Assembly: GCF_021728395.1 (NCBI RefSeq)
Contig: NZ_JAKKCM010000001.1
Span: 372,001 to 436,000, forward strand
DNA length: 64,000 nucleotides
Source of the DNA: Vibrio sp. J1-1
Lineage (GTDB): Bacteria > Pseudomonadota > Gammaproteobacteria > Enterobacterales > Vibrionaceae
Direction of reading: 5' to 3'
The notes beneath the pieces were generated by a model, which worked only from the letters and a program-made list of their open reading frames with translations, ran no database searches and was not told the DNA's origin. Positions 30,294 to 39,620 of this stretch are shown one piece after another (position 1 is the first letter of the stretch; each line of letters begins with the position of its first letter). Made by a program: the position numbers and the translations under genes.

Positions 30294-30938
30294 ATGACAA
30301 CCTATCTTTATTCTCGCTATTCGCCTCAAAACCGAGCGTACAGTGAGAACCTTTCAATATTGAAAGCGGCCGCCCCTGAAGCGCTGCATTTCGAAGATCG
30401 GGGACGCGGCTGTATACCACCCACTGAGCGTGAGGCATTTCAAAGGTTACTTGATACCGTCAAACCTGGCGATACGGTCATCATTTGGTGGCTAACGACG
30501 TTCGGACGGAATTTCAGTCAGTCACTCAATACCATCGAACTGTTACTCAGTAAAAATGTGACACTTAAAACGGTGTGCGAACCGCTGTGCTTCGAGCCCA
30601 ACTCGCTCGAGAGCAAAACCATGATCGCACTGCTATCTGGTTACGGAAAAGTGCAAACCCAGCACCGCTTGTTTGCGGCAGAACAAGGTCGACGTGCGAT
30701 CAAAGGCGAGCCAGAAAGGTGGAAACAAAAATTCCGAGGGCGCCCTGCAGATAAGGAAAAGCATCAGCAAATCGCGACATTACTGCTTGAGGGTAACACT
30801 CTGCAAAGTGTTGCCCAGCAGTGTGAAGTCAGCTTATCGACCGTAAAACGTGTCAAAGCCAAACTGAATGAATTTGACGATGAAGGTGGGCTGAGAACAC
30901 GCGGGAGAGCTGGTCTTTCAAATGGTGAGTCATCATGA
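30294..30938 (+). CDS. serine recombinase/resolvase-family protein
   Basis: A 214-residue serine recombinase with an N-terminal resolvase domain (1-140) and a Hin-type HTH at the C-terminus (GRPADKEKHQQ, about 147-190). The catalytic motif is YSRYS rather than the usual YxRVS, with the likely nucleophile S10 and R8; the second arginine motif is TTFGRN in place of LDRLGRS. These changes leave catalysis possible but unproven. It is not next to any visible transposon. Its stop overlaps the start of the MFS exporter (ATGA), so the two are translationally coupled and it may act as a regulator of the exporter. Confidence 0.85.
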   Translation: MTTYLYSRYSPQNRAYSENLSILKAAAPEALHFEDRGRGCIPPTEREAFQRLLDTVKPGDTVIIWWLTTFGRNFSQSLNTIELLLSKNVTLKTVCEPLCFEPNSLESKTMIALLSGYGKVQTQHRLFAAEQGRRAIKGEPERWKQKFRGRPADKEKHQQIATLLLEGNTLQSVAQQCEVSLSTVKRVKAKLNEFDDEGGLRTRGRAGLSNGESS

Positions 30939-32146
30939 AGCACGCCATTAACTTTCGCTCCATTTTACTCGCATGTTTGATCATCAGTATTGGTCAGCTG
31001 AGCATGGGGCTGGTTATGCCGTCCTTGCCATGGATAGCGAAAGACTTCTCTATTTCACTCGATCAAGCTCAACTATTAGTAAGTATTTACTTACTTGGCT
31101 TTGGCCCGTCCCAGTTTATCTATGGCCCCATATCTGATGCACTTGGCAGAAAAAAGGTCTTGTTGACTGGTTTACTGATTGCCATGTCTGGGCTGCTGAT
31201 GATTATATTTATGAGTCAGACTTTTACTGGCATGGTCATGGGTCGTTTTCTGCAAGGGCTTGGTACCGGCTGTTGTGCGGTGTTAGCCCGCGCCTCTACC
31301 CGCGATCGCTTTAGCGGAAATGAACTTCCGGTCGCGATGTCTTACATTGCAATGGCGGCTTCTATCACACCTCTGATGGCGCCCGTTATTGGTGGGTTCA
31401 TCAACTTCCATTTCGGCTGGAGTATGGTGTTTATTTCGTTATTAGGTTATGTGTCGATCGCATGGGTGGTTATTGCTTTTCGCTTTACCGAGACAATTTC
31501 AAAGCGTTCTTCCATTCCATCACCTAAGACGATGATACGTCAGTACCGAAACCTACTGACCTCTCGTTACTTTATGAGTTTTGCTAGCATCAGTTGGCTT
31601 AACTTTAGCTTGATGATCACAACCGTGTCTGTCATGCCATTTATTATGCAGGACCAGATCGGTATGACTTCGGATGAATACGCGATGTGGGCACTCATTC
31701 CCGCTCTGGGTATGTTGGGTGGCACAACCATTTGTAACCGCGCGCGCCCGATCATTGGTAACAAAAAGATGCTGTTATGGACCCCGGTGTTACATATCAG
31801 TGCAGCGTTATGGCTATTCTTCTGCCCGGTAGAACCTTTGTACTTGATGCTTGGTCAGCTTCTGATGATTTTAGGTAATGGTATTGCTCTGCCATGTGCC
31901 CAGGCTTTGGTCATGCAACCGTATAAGGAACAAGCAGGTACAGCAGCAGCAATGTCTGGTGGCGGCCAAATGATCGTGTCTTCACTGGTTAGTTTGACCT
32001 TGGTTCAGTTCGGTTTGAGTGAAGCTTGGCACCTTTCTCTGGTTATCGCTCTGTTCACTGCCATTACATTAATGAATATTCTGCGAGGATTTAGTACGTC
32101 GTTGCCCGCAGAGCAGACGGTTGATCAAGTTACGCAGTCTAGCTAA
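30935..32146 (+). CDS. MFS drug/metabolite exporter (Bcr/CflA-EmrD type)
   Basis: A 403-residue major-facilitator transporter with about 12 transmembrane segments. It shows the family's motif A between helices 2 and 3 (GPISDALGRKKVLLTG) and an RFLQGLGTG stretch, as in Bcr/CflA and EmrD multidrug or siderophore exporters. Its start codon overlaps the recombinase stop codon. It lies back-to-back with the TonB-dependent receptor, sharing a terminator. Substrate unknown; export of a siderophore is possible from the neighbouring iron locus, but the genes are on opposite strands and nothing else supports it. Confidence 0.88.
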   Translation: MKHAINFRSILLACLIISIGQLSMGLVMPSLPWIAKDFSISLDQAQLLVSIYLLGFGPSQFIYGPISDALGRKKVLLTGLLIAMSGLLMIIFMSQTFTGMVMGRFLQGLGTGCCAVLARASTRDRFSGNELPVAMSYIAMAASITPLMAPVIGGFINFHFGWSMVFISLLGYVSIAWVVIAFRFTETISKRSSIPSPKTMIRQYRNLLTSRYFMSFASISWLNFSLMITTVSVMPFIMQDQIGMTSDEYAMWALIPALGMLGGTTICNRARPIIGNKKMLLWTPVLHISAALWLFFCPVEPLYLMLGQLLMILGNGIALPCAQALVMQPYKEQAGTAAAMSGGGQMIVSSLVSLTLVQFGLSEAWHLSLVIALFTAITLMNILRGFSTSLPAEQTVDQVTQSS

Positions 32147-32162
32147 TGCGCTACACTACAAA

Positions 32163-32199
32163 AAAAAGGGCGTCACAGTGTAAACTGCGACGCCCTTTT
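32163..32199. terminator. bidirectional terminator between MFS and receptor genes
   Basis: AAAAGGGCGTC-(A)-CAG pairs with CTG-(C)-GACGCCCTTTT. T-runs occur on both strands, matching convergent genes. Confidence 0.9.
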
Positions 32200-32216
32200 A
32201 TCATCTGAGTTGCCGC

Positions 32217-34247
32217 TTAGAAATCAGCTGTCATACCAACATAGTAAGTACGTGGTGCTTCAACATAACCAATGTTTTCAAGTTCTTTCGAAACACTCTC
32301 ATCGGTTAGGTTGGTAACACCAGCACGAATGCGTAGTGACTCATTAACATGGTATACCGTACCCATGTCTAGCGTCGTGTAAGAGTCTTGGGTTAGCTCT
32401 GAATCAATCTTACGTTCACCGCGGTAACGAGCACTCGCAAACAAGTCTAAATCCTGAGTTGGGTACCAATTCAGGCGAGCAAATGCTGAATGCTTGTAAC
32501 GCTCATTAAGCTCTTCGCCTGTCGATTTGTCTTCAGTATCTAGATACGTGTAATTACCTGACATTGCCCACAGCTCAGAGAGCTGGATGTTACCGGACAA
32601 CTCTACGCCTTGAATAACGGCTTTAGAGACGTTTTTAAATGACTTGTATGGATTGGAAAGATCACGGTCGATCGGGTCACCATTCTCGTCGATACAGCTC
32701 ATGATTGAGCTTGACCACGTTCCTGCTTCACAGAAAACATCAGTTTGTTCAATCAGGTTTTCAACCTCGTTACGGAATAACGCCGTTTCAATATCCCAGT
32801 TACGAGCACTGTATAGTGCAGAAAGCTCATAGTTGATGCTGGTCTCGGCTTCCAGATCTTCATTACCCTGAATGTCACAGTTACCTTTACAACTGATCAA
32901 TTTAAAGTCAGGGTTATTTTGTGTCATGGTTGGCGCTTTAAATGCTTTACCTACACCACCTTTTAATACTAGAGAGTCTGTTGTTTGATGAACCAGGTAT
33001 ATACGAGGACTGAACTCTTCACCGAATTGCTCATGTTTATCCAAACGTCCGCCAATAGTTGCGGTTAAAGTATCCGTCACTTCCCACTGATCTTGAGCAA
33101 ACACAGCACCTTGGTAAGCTTCTGCTTTGTTACCAACTAGGTTTTCCGGGTTAGTCAGCTCACTGTTTTGGTAGTCCATACCAAACGTGAACGTATGGCT
33201 CTCACCTAAGTATGTCGTTGCCGATGCTTCAACAATTTGTGTCAGCTCTTCAATCGAATCAACGCCATCGTTGGCGGCATCAACATTCTCTACGTTTTCA
33301 CGCGAGTAACGCACTTGAGTATCACCCCAAGACCATAAGCCCGTGTGGGAGATTGCCTGGCTGTCACGTTTAACACGCGATTCAGAGTAAATGACTCGTG
33401 TTGCGCTTTCCGCCGCTCTATCACGTTCATCATTGCTGTAGCCTAAATCCAGATCGATAAACTGATTGTCGGCTAAATGCCACGACAGTGAGCCAAACAA
33501 CGCCAAAGTGTCACGTTCTTCTAATGCCGTAACCTCTGAACGATCGTAGTCAACGCCTCTTACCGTTTTAATACCAGAGTATGGTTGCCATGCATCACGA
33601 TTGGTTTGTGACACAGATAAACGTGCAAATAACGTATCATCAATTAAGGCACCTGACGTGGTTAAGCCAACCGTATATTTCTGCCCGCCATCGCCGTCAT
33701 TTGGTGTCGCGTTATCCAGACTTAGCTGAGAGCTCCAGTCATTGTCAGGAGACTTAGTAATGATGTTGATCGTACCACCCATACCATCTGAACCGTAAAG
33801 CGCAGACATAGGACCACGGATAATTTCAACGCGTTCGATAGAGTCCATTGGAATCGCAGATAAATCGAAATCGTTACCACGAACAATCGCACTTGCAGAA
33901 CTCATACGACGCCCATTCACCATGATGAGAGTGTATTTTGAATCCATACCACGTATAGAGATCTGCTGACGCCCCGCTCGAGTGCTGTCGTAATCAGATT
34001 CAACGCTGGTCTGGTTTGCAACGATATCCGCTAACGTAATACCCGGGTCGTTCTCGATATCTTCTGCGGTAATGACTGACATCGATGCCGGCGCATTTTT
34101 CAACTCTAGTTGAGTACGTGTTGCCGTCACAACCATCTGTTCATCGACGTTGGTTGGAGTTGTATCAGCGGAGACTGACATTGAGGCGCATAGCGCACCG
34201 ATCGCCACTGCTAATGGCTTTGTTGCGAACAGAGTAGTCTTGGGCAT
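32217..34247 (-). CDS. vctA: TonB-dependent siderophore receptor (VctA/IrgA/CirA type)
   Basis: A 676-residue outer-membrane receptor. It has a signal peptide (cleavage after about residue 27, SVSA), a TonB box DEQMVVTATR, a plug domain (IRGMDSKYTLIMVNGRRMSS, ALYGSDGMGGTINIITKSP) and a 22-strand barrel ending YYVGMTADF with the terminal phenylalanine. It resembles catecholate-siderophore receptors. The gene order receptor, regulator, periplasmic protein, two permeases, ATPase matches the vct locus of V. cholerae, hence the symbol; the exact ligand is unproven. A Fur-box candidate lies 30-50 bases upstream. Confidence 0.85.
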   Translation of the reverse strand: MPKTTLFATKPLAVAIGALCASMSVSADTTPTNVDEQMVVTATRTQLELKNAPASMSVITAEDIENDPGITLADIVANQTSVESDYDSTRAGRQQISIRGMDSKYTLIMVNGRRMSSASAIVRGNDFDLSAIPMDSIERVEIIRGPMSALYGSDGMGGTINIITKSPDNDWSSQLSLDNATPNDGDGGQKYTVGLTTSGALIDDTLFARLSVSQTNRDAWQPYSGIKTVRGVDYDRSEVTALEERDTLALFGSLSWHLADNQFIDLDLGYSNDERDRAAESATRVIYSESRVKRDSQAISHTGLWSWGDTQVRYSRENVENVDAANDGVDSIEELTQIVEASATTYLGESHTFTFGMDYQNSELTNPENLVGNKAEAYQGAVFAQDQWEVTDTLTATIGGRLDKHEQFGEEFSPRIYLVHQTTDSLVLKGGVGKAFKAPTMTQNNPDFKLISCKGNCDIQGNEDLEAETSINYELSALYSARNWDIETALFRNEVENLIEQTDVFCEAGTWSSSIMSCIDENGDPIDRDLSNPYKSFKNVSKAVIQGVELSGNIQLSELWAMSGNYTYLDTEDKSTGEELNERYKHSAFARLNWYPTQDLDLFASARYRGERKIDSELTQDSYTTLDMGTVYHVNESLRIRAGVTNLTDESVSKELENIGYVEAPRTYYVGMTADF

Positions 34248-34275
34248 ATTAAAACCTGTTATTCTTATTGAAAGT

Positions 34276-34294
34276 TATAATGATAATGGTTCGC
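34276..34294. promoter_or_regulatory. candidate Fur box upstream of the receptor gene
   Basis: TATAATGATAATGGTTCGC matches the 19-bp Fur consensus at 14 positions, including the uninterrupted ATAATGATAAT. It overlaps the expected promoter of the receptor gene. Confidence 0.75.
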
Positions 34295-34384
34295 ATTAAA
34301 TAGATTTTATATAGCCAAGACAAGTCTCGATGTATCCATTCAGTAAATTACCAGTATGTACAAAATGAATAATCAAGAATTCAA

Positions 34385-35338
34385 TCATTCACCTTCAACA
34401 GAGCCGTATATTTCTTTAAATAAGGACTTTACCCAGCTGCACATTGGATCGTTGTGGTACCTTTTATGCCAATACAGATAGACCGATTCGCTATCAAGAC
34501 GAATTTCCTTCGGTACCGTTTTTGTGATCAATTGGCGACCAAGGCATGCTCCTTCGGCAAATGGAGTAGGCAAATGGAAGATCACATCCGTTTGTTCCGC
34601 AATGGCAGGCGCAGCGTTAAAATTGGAAAGCTGTATGGGTATCGACAACCTTCGATTCTTATCCACCACGCCGAGTTCGGCAAAACGATGGTAAATCGAC
34701 AGTGTTTTTCCCCCCTGCAGAGATATCTGGCCAAAGTTACATTCCAGTAACATGTCTATCGTCAACTCTTCAACATGCGCCAACGGATGAGACTCGCTCA
34801 TTAAGAATCGATAGTCTCGACTGGCAACTTTCATGCGATACAAGTTTTGCTCCGAACTCGGGGGAGACGCCGTTGAAAGCACAAAATGCACGTCACCAGT
34901 AATCAAAGCATCGAAATGTCTTTTGGGGATAGAATCGATGTCGACAATCATGTTCGGTGCTTCCTCCCGAATGCGAGAGATAACACTAGGTAGCAACATC
35001 ATCACTTGAGGAACTAGACCGTAAAAACGTATTGTACCTTTGCTCTTCTCTGGAACAAATGACTGACCATACATTAGCTTTTCTAACCCGGTTAACACGG
35101 AAGTTAAATCTTGTTTGATGACCTCGGCTTTTGGCGTTAGTTCATAACCATGGGCGGTCCGAACCAGTAGTTCATCGCTGAACAAACTTCTTAGCTTTTG
35201 TAAAGATCGACTGACGGATGGCTGACTCATATTCAGCAAAACGGCAGTATTGGACACATGCTTCTCTTCAAGTAAATTCTTGAGAATAAACAGTAAGTTT
35301 AAATCTACTTGGGCTAAATTCACTTTTTGAATACTCAC
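34385..35338 (-). CDS. LysR-family regulator of the siderophore locus
   Basis: A 317-residue LysR-type regulator with an N-terminal winged HTH (DLNLLFILKNLLEEKHVSNT, then SQPSVSRSLQKLR) of the NodD/LeuO-like branch and a substrate-binding domain. It sits between the receptor gene (same strand, 137 bases downstream) and the divergent ABC-transporter operon, so it probably regulates both in addition to Fur. A regulator gene in the same place is found in the V. cholerae vct locus. The inducer is unknown. Confidence 0.9.
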   Translation of the reverse strand: MSIQKVNLAQVDLNLLFILKNLLEEKHVSNTAVLLNMSQPSVSRSLQKLRSLFSDELLVRTAHGYELTPKAEVIKQDLTSVLTGLEKLMYGQSFVPEKSKGTIRFYGLVPQVMMLLPSVISRIREEAPNMIVDIDSIPKRHFDALITGDVHFVLSTASPPSSEQNLYRMKVASRDYRFLMSESHPLAHVEELTIDMLLECNFGQISLQGGKTLSIYHRFAELGVVDKNRRLSIPIQLSNFNAAPAIAEQTDVIFHLPTPFAEGACLGRQLITKTVPKEIRLDSESVYLYWHKRYHNDPMCSWVKSLFKEIYGSVEGE

Positions 35339-35392
35339 TATTCTGACAATTCAGTTGCTGGCTATAACCTATCTGATAATGTGTCTGCAATC

Positions 35393-35411
35393 AATAATCA
35401 TTCTTATTTGA
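35393..35411. promoter_or_regulatory. weak Fur-box candidate upstream of vctP
   Basis: The AT-rich AATAATCATTCTTATTTGA shows about 11 of 19 Fur-consensus matches, lying 110-130 bases before vctP. Suggestive only. Confidence 0.4.
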
Positions 35412-35520
35412 TTTTATTCAAATTAAGTTTCAATTCTTTTCAGATCATCTTTTGCTCTGCTTTCATGCTTAAACGCTTTCCAGTTAGATGACTGACTTAT
35501 AGACCTTTTTGGGAATCATT

Positions 35521-36441
35521 ATGCTTGGTAAAACTTCTTTTCGTGTAGCAGCAAGTGCGCTACTACTGGCATTAGCGCCAATCGGGGCCATCGCAAAAAC
35601 CTACCAACACAGCATGGGCTCTGTAGAAATTAATCAAGTACCGAAACGCGTTGTCGTTCTCGGCTACGGTAGCCTTGATTACGTCGATGCTCTGGGTGTC
35701 ACTCCAGTTGGCGTACCAAAAACATTACTTCCAACCACTCTGGAAAAGTACAAAGACGATGCTGTGGTAAACACGGGCAGTGTGAAAGAAGTGAATTTTG
35801 AAACCTTGTTTACGTTGAAACCTGATCTGATCATTGCAGAAGCGCGCATGGCAAGCATCTATAAAGATCTAAAAGATATCGCGCCGACGTACATGTTCGA
35901 GATCGATACCAAAGACTACTGGAAAACCACACAGAAACACTGGCGCACGTTAGGCGAAATCTTTGAAAAGAAAGACTTGGCGAATCAATTGATTGAAGAC
36001 GTGCAAGGTCAGATCGACACCCTTCACAATAAAGTGGTACAGCAGCCGCCTCGCACTTTAACCGTTTCTAACAGCGGTAACAGCTTGGCTATGTTCGGTA
36101 AAAAAAGCCGTTTCTCATTTGTGTATGACGAAGCAGGCTTCGCGACGTCTGCGTCTGAAAACGTGCAATCCATCTCCGGTAATCACGGTAACCTGATCTC
36201 ATTTGAATACATCGCAGACGCGCAACCAGAAGTACTATTGGTCCTTGACCGAGAACAAGCGATTGGTCAGAGCAACGGTAAAGCGAAAACGCTGTTTGAT
36301 AACGAACTGGTTAAATCAACACCAGCAGCGAAAAATGGTCGCGTGATGTTTATTGACCCGGCGGCTTGGTACTTGACTGCTGGCGGCTATCAATCAACTC
36401 AAACCATGATTAAAGAGCTAAAACAAGTCGTTGTTAACTAA
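35521..36441 (+). CDS. vctP: ferric-siderophore periplasmic binding protein
   Basis: A class III periplasmic binding protein (306 residues from 35521) of the CeuE/YclQ/FatB group that hands ferric siderophore to the inner-membrane permeases. It has a signal peptide (cleavage near GAIA, residue 25) and two lobes; PKRVVVLGYGSLDYVDALGV begins the first lobe. I chose the ATG at 35521, with GGGA seven bases upstream, over an in-frame TTG at 35509. It is first in a four-gene operon. A hairpin follows in the gap to the next gene. Confidence 0.9.
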   Translation: MLGKTSFRVAASALLLALAPIGAIAKTYQHSMGSVEINQVPKRVVVLGYGSLDYVDALGVTPVGVPKTLLPTTLEKYKDDAVVNTGSVKEVNFETLFTLKPDLIIAEARMASIYKDLKDIAPTYMFEIDTKDYWKTTQKHWRTLGEIFEKKDLANQLIEDVQGQIDTLHNKVVQQPPRTLTVSNSGNSLAMFGKKSRFSFVYDEAGFATSASENVQSISGNHGNLISFEYIADAQPEVLLVLDREQAIGQSNGKAKTLFDNELVKSTPAAKNGRVMFIDPAAWYLTAGGYQSTQTMIKELKQVVVN

Positions 36442-36469
36442 TAAGCCCATTTTAATCACCCTATAAAAG

Positions 36470-36501
36470 ATGACCTTTCCGCTTCTGGCGTGAAAGGTCA
36501 T
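36470..36501 (+). terminator. intercistronic hairpin after vctP
   Basis: ATGACCTTTC pairs perfectly with GAAAGGTCAT around a 12-base loop, with a mixed T-rich tail. It would lower read-through into the permease genes, a common arrangement after a highly expressed binding protein. Confidence 0.6.
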
Positions 36502-36530
36502 TGTCGTCTTTATAAAGCTGTATCTTCACT

Positions 36531-37487
36531 ATGAAATTACATCATATTTTGGCGTTTGCTTTGCTCATCATCCTCGCGGTCACCTCTCTGCTGGTCGGGG
36601 TAGCAAACGTATCTCTCACACAAATTTTGGCTGGTGACAGCCACAGTCTGAACATTCTGTTCGTCAGTCGACTGCCCCGATTGCTTGCTATTGTTTTAGC
36701 CGGAGCAGGTTTGAGTATTGCTGGATTGATCATGCAACAAATCGTTCAGAACCGCTTCGCTGCTCCATCTACCACAGGTACCGTAGACTGGGCGATGTTC
36801 GGTTACATCATCGCTCTTATTTTCTTTGCTGATATGAGCAGCTGGGTCCACCTCATTACCATCTTCGCTTTTTCTGTGCTTGGAACGGTTATTTTTGTCC
36901 GCTTCCTACAGCGTTTGAAATTCAAGAATACCGTTTTAGTCCCATTGATCGGCATCATGTATGGCAATGTCGTCTCTTCTATGACGACCTTTGTCGCTTA
37001 TAAATACGATTTAGTGCAGACACTTGGCTCCTGGACGGTCGCGAACTTCGCTTCTGTTTTGCAGGGTAACTACGAGTTTTTATATTTGGCGCTCCCTGTG
37101 TCGGTACTGGCTTACGCTTATGCTAACCGCTTTAGTGCAGCCAGCGTTGGTGAGAGTTTCGCGAAAAACATCGGCTTAAATTACCAGCGTATCGTACTTA
37201 TCGGCGTCGTATTAGTGGCAGTATTGTCCTCGTCTGTTGTGATGATCGTGGGGATGATCCCTTTCCTCGGTCTTATCGTGCCAAACTTAGTGTCGATATT
37301 TATTGGCGATAACATGCGTCGCAATTTGCCTTGGACCGCTTACGCAGGCGTCATTCTGGTACTGACCTGTGACATTTTAGGGCGTTTGATTATCTTCCCT
37401 TATGAAATCCCTATTTCGATGATCATCAGCATCTTAGGTGGTTCTGTTTTCATTTACCTGGTATTGAGAGACAAAGCGAATGCGTGA
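36531..37487 (+). CDS. vctD: ferric-siderophore ABC permease 1 (FecCD family)
   Basis: A 318-residue FecCD/BtuC-type inner-membrane permease with eight to ten hydrophobic segments. The RLPRLLAIVLAGAGLSIAGL motif of the family is near residue 45, and the GMIPFLGLIVPNLVSIFIG coupling region near 240, where the ATPase docks. It overlaps the next permease gene by 8 bases, so the two subunits are translationally coupled. Confidence 0.9.
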   Translation: MKLHHILAFALLIILAVTSLLVGVANVSLTQILAGDSHSLNILFVSRLPRLLAIVLAGAGLSIAGLIMQQIVQNRFAAPSTTGTVDWAMFGYIIALIFFADMSSWVHLITIFAFSVLGTVIFVRFLQRLKFKNTVLVPLIGIMYGNVVSSMTTFVAYKYDLVQTLGSWTVANFASVLQGNYEFLYLALPVSVLAYAYANRFSAASVGESFAKNIGLNYQRIVLIGVVLVAVLSSSVVMIVGMIPFLGLIVPNLVSIFIGDNMRRNLPWTAYAGVILVLTCDILGRLIIFPYEIPISMIISILGGSVFIYLVLRDKANA

Positions 37488-38430
37488 TTCCATTAAAGTC
37501 ATGGTACTCGCGGTAATCGCAGTACTGATTTGTGCCGTATTTATCGGTAAAGGTTTAACCCCGGACAACTACCAATTCTTCTTGTCTCGTCGTGTGCCTA
37601 AAGTCTTGGCGATTGTATTAGCAGCCATCGCCATTGCCTCCTCGTCATTGATTTTCCAGACGATTACCAATAACCGAATCCTAACGCCGTCGATTCTCGG
37701 TTTTGACTCACTTTACGTACTGATTCAGGTGATATTGGTGGTGATGTTTGGTGGTCTGAGTGCTTGGGTCATCAACAGCAAACTCAATTTTGTCCTGTCG
37801 ACTGGCATCATGATTGTGTGTGCGATGACTCTATTCAGCTTCTACTTTCGAGGCCGTCAACGCAACATCTTCACTCTTTTACTGATTGGTATCGTGCTCA
37901 GCAGCTTGTTCAGTAGCATCACTGGCTTTTTTACTATGGTGACGGATCCAGACGAGTTTAACCTCATTCAGGGCTCCATGTTTGCCAGTTTTAATAACAT
38001 CAACGGTGAGCTGGTCTACTGGTGTGCCGTTCCTATGCTGCTCTGCGGCGCCTATTTAATGCGTATCTCAAATAAACTGGATGTTATGTGGTTGGGTGTG
38101 GATAACGCTAAAAGTTTGGGCGTGAATACGCATAAGTTAACGATGCAAGTGATGTTCATCATCACACTGATGGTCTCTATTTCTACCGCTTTAATTGGTC
38201 CAATCCTGTTCTTTGGTTTAATTGTTGTCGCCCTGACTCGCCAAATATTTACTGGATTCCAGCATCGTCTGCTGATTGTGGCAAGTTCCGTGCTGTCAGT
38301 AGTTTTGCTGTCTGGTGGTCAGTGGGTAGTTGAAAATCTATTCGATTTCGATACCACCATTAGTGTCATCATCAACTTTATTGGCGGCGGTTACTTCTTA
38401 GTTCTGCTTATGAAAAATAAATTCGATTAA
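37480..38430 (+). CDS. vctG: ferric-siderophore ABC permease 2 (FecCD family)
   Basis: The second FecCD-type permease (316 residues). It has RRVPKVLAIVLAAIAIASSS near the N-terminus and IGPILFFGLIVVALTRQIF near 240. It pairs with the preceding permease to form the heterodimeric channel. The first codons overlap the upstream gene, and the ATPase gene follows after 11 bases. Confidence 0.9.
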   Translation: MRDSIKVMVLAVIAVLICAVFIGKGLTPDNYQFFLSRRVPKVLAIVLAAIAIASSSLIFQTITNNRILTPSILGFDSLYVLIQVILVVMFGGLSAWVINSKLNFVLSTGIMIVCAMTLFSFYFRGRQRNIFTLLLIGIVLSSLFSSITGFFTMVTDPDEFNLIQGSMFASFNNINGELVYWCAVPMLLCGAYLMRISNKLDVMWLGVDNAKSLGVNTHKLTMQVMFIITLMVSISTALIGPILFFGLIVVALTRQIFTGFQHRLLIVASSVLSVVLLSGGQWVVENLFDFDTTISVIINFIGGGYFLVLLMKNKFD

Positions 38431-38441
38431 AGAGACATCAC

Positions 38442-39203
38442 ATGATCCGTATTCAAGGTTTAAGTAAAAAATATAATGAAAAATACGTGGTAAAAAATGC
38501 TGATGCCCTTTTTCCACTTGGTAAAGTCACCAGCATTATCGGCCCGAATGGCGCAGGTAAAAGTACCCTGCTTTCGATGGCAAGCCGCCTGACAGAAAGC
38601 GATGCGGGTACCGTCGTGATCGGTGACAAACCGCTTGATCAATGGAACACGGAAGATTTGGCAAAACGCCTTTCCGTACTGCGTCAGTCCAACAACATCA
38701 ATATGCGTTTTACTGTGCGTGATTTAGTCGCATTTGGGCGCTTCCCTTACTCTCAGGGACGCTTAACAGAAGAAGACCATCGTATTATTGAAGAGTCTAT
38801 GCAGCACCTGGAAATCGACCATTTACAAGATCGCTTTATTGACCAACTTTCTGGTGGTCAGCGCCAGATGGCATTCATCGCAATGGTCGTCGCACAAGAC
38901 ACCGATTACATTTTTCTTGATGAACCTCTGAATAACCTCGATATCAAGCACTCTGTCGATATCATGAGTACGCTGCACAAATTAGCCAAACAGAAGAACA
39001 AAGCGGTGGTGATCGTAATCCACGACATTAACTTTGCCTCCTGTTATTCCGACCATATCGTCGCAATGAAACTGGGCGAAGTTATAAAGGCTGGCACTGT
39101 AGACGAAGTCATTGATGAAGCGGTATTAAGCGATATTTATGAGATTCGTTTTATCGTTCAGGAAATCGATGGGAATCGTATTTCTTTATACTATCGACGT
39201 TAG
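38442..39203 (+). CDS. vctC: ferric-siderophore ABC transporter ATPase
   Basis: A 253-residue ABC ATPase energising the siderophore importer. It has Walker A GPNGAGKST (about 33-41), signature LSGGQRQ (about 136), Walker B DYIFLDEPLNNLD (about 156) and the switch histidine VIHD. Last gene of the operon, with a terminator directly after it. Confidence 0.95.
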   Translation: MIRIQGLSKKYNEKYVVKNADALFPLGKVTSIIGPNGAGKSTLLSMASRLTESDAGTVVIGDKPLDQWNTEDLAKRLSVLRQSNNINMRFTVRDLVAFGRFPYSQGRLTEEDHRIIEESMQHLEIDHLQDRFIDQLSGGQRQMAFIAMVVAQDTDYIFLDEPLNNLDIKHSVDIMSTLHKLAKQKNKAVVIVIHDINFASCYSDHIVAMKLGEVIKAGTVDEVIDEAVLSDIYEIRFIVQEIDGNRISLYYRR

Positions 39204-39221
39204 AAATAGCAGTTTATGAAA

Positions 39222-39246
39222 TGGCGACATCAGGTCGCCATTTTTG
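39222..39246 (+). terminator. terminator of the siderophore-uptake operon
   Basis: ATGGCGAC-ATCAG-GTCGCCAT hairpin followed by T5, 19 bases after the ATPase stop. Confidence 0.92.
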
Positions 39247-39620
39247 TGTCTGTCAGCAATAAAACCATCAAATACCGCCCTAGCTTACCTATTGGTTGTC
39301 TTAACAATGTTCGGCTGATACAAGCTGTAGGGCACAGTTTAAGTAAAGCCACTTTTGATCTCTATAAGAGAAAATGGATCCAACAACAGAAAAGAAAGAG
39401 CTTTACTACTGAGCGGGGCGATATGTAGATGCTTGATAAAACTTGCGTCTTTATTGCTGCGATGTTGTACCAACAAGCTATTAAAAAAGCGAAAAATGAC
39501 GTATTGGCGTTGAAGGAGGGCTGTTAGCTAACGCTATATTTGGTTAGTATGCGTAACGCAAACTCTATATAAATTTACAATTACTAATTATTGCAGTTAA
39601 AGCTGTTAAAAAGGAAACCA
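39247..39620 (+). other. intergenic stretch without a supported gene
   Basis: No convincing gene. A 32-codon ORF (39429-39527, beginning MLDKTCVFIAAML) is readable but lacks a ribosome site; it may be a remnant. The RidA promoter should lie near the 3' end. Confidence 0.5.

Noticed and set aside
39216-39428. 70-codon plus-strand ORF after the siderophore ATPase
   Set aside because: Its start lies inside the strong terminator hairpin and it lacks a ribosome site.
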